Below, piece by piece: positions 5,247 through 6,590 of a DNA stretch of 6,590 nt. The stretch covers positions 1 through 6,590 of the forward strand of contig JAOZQW010000126.1 in the NCBI GenBank assembly GCA_029932015.1, in the 5' to 3' direction. Under the pieces are notes generated by a model. It was given only the letters and a program-made list of their open reading frames with translations. It did not search any database and had not been told where the DNA came from. Each line of letters begins with the position of its first letter. The first letter of the stretch is position 1. Origin of the DNA: Candidatus Fermentibacteraceae bacterium. GTDB taxonomy: Bacteria; Fermentibacterota; Fermentibacteria; Fermentibacterales; JCC-6. The position numbers and the translations under genes were made by a program.

Positions 5247-6590
5247 TTACTTGTTGTACTGACTTATGAATTCCTCGACTTCGGGAACACCGCCCTGATA
5301 GATGAGGTAACCGTTGTGCGGCTCCCTCTCAGTTATCTCCCCTGCTATCGATGTGAGCATGAGTTTTTTTACCTCATCACGGTCGTGTGTCTGCCCCAGA
5401 GCCCAGCCGAGCTTCATGTAGGCACCTTCCGGAAGCATGTTCGCCGCAGGGATGACGCCGAGATCCATAATATCACGCCCGGTATCGTAAACATACATCT
5501 GAACATATCCCCAGAGCGTCTGTACGGTCATGTATATGTGCATTCCGCTGTCGCAGGCTCTCTTGAGCGCGGGGTAAAGAGGCTTGTTCACATGGCCCAG
5601 GCCTGTGCCGGCTATCACTATCCCCTTGTAGTCGTTGTCGATGAGATTGTCGATGACATCAGGCTTCATGCCGGGATAGTAATACACGATGGAAACCCGG
5701 TCATCGAATGTGGGGACCAACTTGACATTTTTGTCGCTACGCCGTCTGTGATGATCCTCTCTCAGGGGGATGAATTTGTTACCATCGACCATTGCAAGGG
5801 GGATATCCCCTATTGTTCTGAAGGTCGATCTGTACGACGAGTGCATCTTTCGCACGCGGGTGCCCCTGTGAAGCAGTCCATACTGATCACTGGTCGGACC
5901 GAACATGCATACCATCACCTCGGCAAAATCGCTGTGTGCCGCAGTATTTGTGGCATTAATGAGATTGATCGCCGCATCACTGGAAGGTCTGTCGCTCGAT
6001 CTCTGGGAGCCGACCATGACAATGGGAACCGGGGTATCCTGGACCATGAAGGAGAGTATGGCAGCGGTATGATGCATTGTATCAGTTCCATGTCCGATAA
6101 CAATACCGTCGATCCCGTTCTCTATCTCACGGACGATAGCTTCAGCAGTCCCTTTCCACTGATCGGGGCCCATGTTCTCACTAAAGACCCCGTAGAGCTT
6201 CTCAGTGTCCAGGTTGCAGATATCAGCAAGTTCCGGGACTGACCCGTATAGTTCTCCGGGTGAGAAGGCTGGAATGACGGCACCAGTGCGGTAGTCCAGT
6301 CTTGAAGCGATCGTCCCACCGGTTCCGAGAAGTTTGACATAGGGCTTGTCAGGGTCTACAGGAAAAGCCTTCTCAGGGATCTTGTAATGTGCTTCCTTCC
6401 GCCCGAGTTCGGTGATACTCTCGATCGTCCTCACTGCAATGCCGACATTGTAGCCATTATGGAGCTTCAGTACGATATGGTCGCTGTCTGCGGTTTCAGA
6501 TCGTGGAAGAATGATGCCATTGAATCCGCCTCTGGTCGATTCAAGATCAACATCGGACCAGACCCCGACCTCGAACCGCTTCAGGCATTC
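5247..6590 (-). CDS. gatD: Glu-tRNA(Gln) amidotransferase subunit D, archaeal GatD type (5' partial)
   Basis: GatD is the asparaginase-like subunit of the GatDE enzyme. It frees ammonia from glutamine, and GatE uses it to turn Glu-tRNA(Gln) into Gln-tRNA(Gln) in the cytoplasm. The frame is open from the window edge to a TAA at 5247, giving 447 visible residues. A GTG at 6434 is only an internal codon: the 52 residues before it form the GatD N-terminal domain (GIILPRSE, then DHIVLKLHNGYNVGI), which plain asparaginases lack. The asparaginase domain follows, with TGGTIAS (visible residues 90-96), SENMGPDQW, HGTDTM (Thr-Asp 169/170), GSQRSSDRPSSDAA and HRGTRVRKMHSS (Lys 248). These match the catalytic Thr/Thr-Asp/Lys set; the spacing against Methanothermobacter GatD (T101, T177, D178, K254, from memory) suggests only about 8 residues are missing. 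gatE is not downstream. A stand-alone type I asparaginase is the alternative, but the N-terminal domain argues against it. Base composition looks like that of the neighbours. Confidence 0.9.
   Translation of the reverse strand, partial: ECLKRFEVGVWSDVDLESTRGGFNGIILPRSETADSDHIVLKLHNGYNVGIAVRTIESITELGRKEAHYKIPEKAFPVDPDKPYVKLLGTGGTIASRLDYRTGAVIPAFSPGELYGSVPELADICNLDTEKLYGVFSENMGPDQWKGTAEAIVREIENGIDGIVIGHGTDTMHHTAAILSFMVQDTPVPIVMVGSQRSSDRPSSDAAINLINATNTAAHSDFAEVMVCMFGPTSDQYGLLHRGTRVRKMHSSYRSTFRTIGDIPLAMVDGNKFIPLREDHHRRRSDKNVKLVPTFDDRVSIVYYYPGMKPDVIDNLIDNDYKGIVIAGTGLGHVNKPLYPALKRACDSGMHIYMTVQTLWGYVQMYVYDTGRDIMDLGVIPAANMLPEGAYMKLGWALGQTHDRDEVKKLMLTSIAGEITEREPHNGYLIYQGGVPEVEEFISQYNK

Noticed and set aside
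5316..6242. A 308-codon open frame on the plus strand opposite gatD
   Set aside because: It lies wholly within the well-supported gatD coding frame, has no recognisable motifs and is a shadow of that gene's codon pattern.

Overview
The window is a dense bacterial gene block read entirely from the minus strand. In transcription order (right to left) it holds gatD (5' end cut by the window edge), hpf, hprK, ptsH, ptsI, a nucleotidyltransferase gene and a glycosyltransferase gene (3' end cut by the window edge). The only sizeable non-coding gap is the roughly 255 bp between gatD and hpf. The other junctions are 1 to 13 bp. No RNA gene, mobile element, CRISPR array or repeat family was seen.

Kind of organism: HPr kinase, an HPr with both His15 and Ser46, enzyme I and long-form HPF mark a bacterium. 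The nucleotidyltransferase resembles those of the Bacteroidetes/FCB group, and composition is moderate in GC by eye. A Gram-negative FCB-type or candidate-phylum bacterium is my best guess, at low confidence. The surprise is gatD, which matches the archaeal GatD subunit of the GatDE Glu-tRNA(Gln) amidotransferase, including its extra N-terminal domain.

Layout: 5247-6590 is gatD. 4992-5246 is a leader with a good sigma-70-like promoter, a strong stem-loop followed by a T-rich stretch, a small RBS-proximal hairpin and a clear Shine-Dalgarno. 3159-4991 is hpf-hprK-ptsH, and 1384-3159 is ptsI. The ptsI frame has no ATG, GTG or TTG where it must begin. 398-1378 is the nucleotidyltransferase (TTG start), and 1-384 is the start of a GT4-type glycosyltransferase.

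How the genes work together: enzyme I takes phosphate from PEP and passes it to His15 of HPr, while HPrK phosphorylates or dephosphorylates Ser46 of the same HPr. No EIIA, EIIB or EIIC gene is present, so the cluster looks like the general or regulatory core of a PTS. HPF, which pairs ribosomes into inactive dimers, leads the operon and suggests a link between carbon or energy state and ribosome hibernation. The last two genes belong to surface glycan or nucleotide-sugar metabolism and may simply be co-transcribed.
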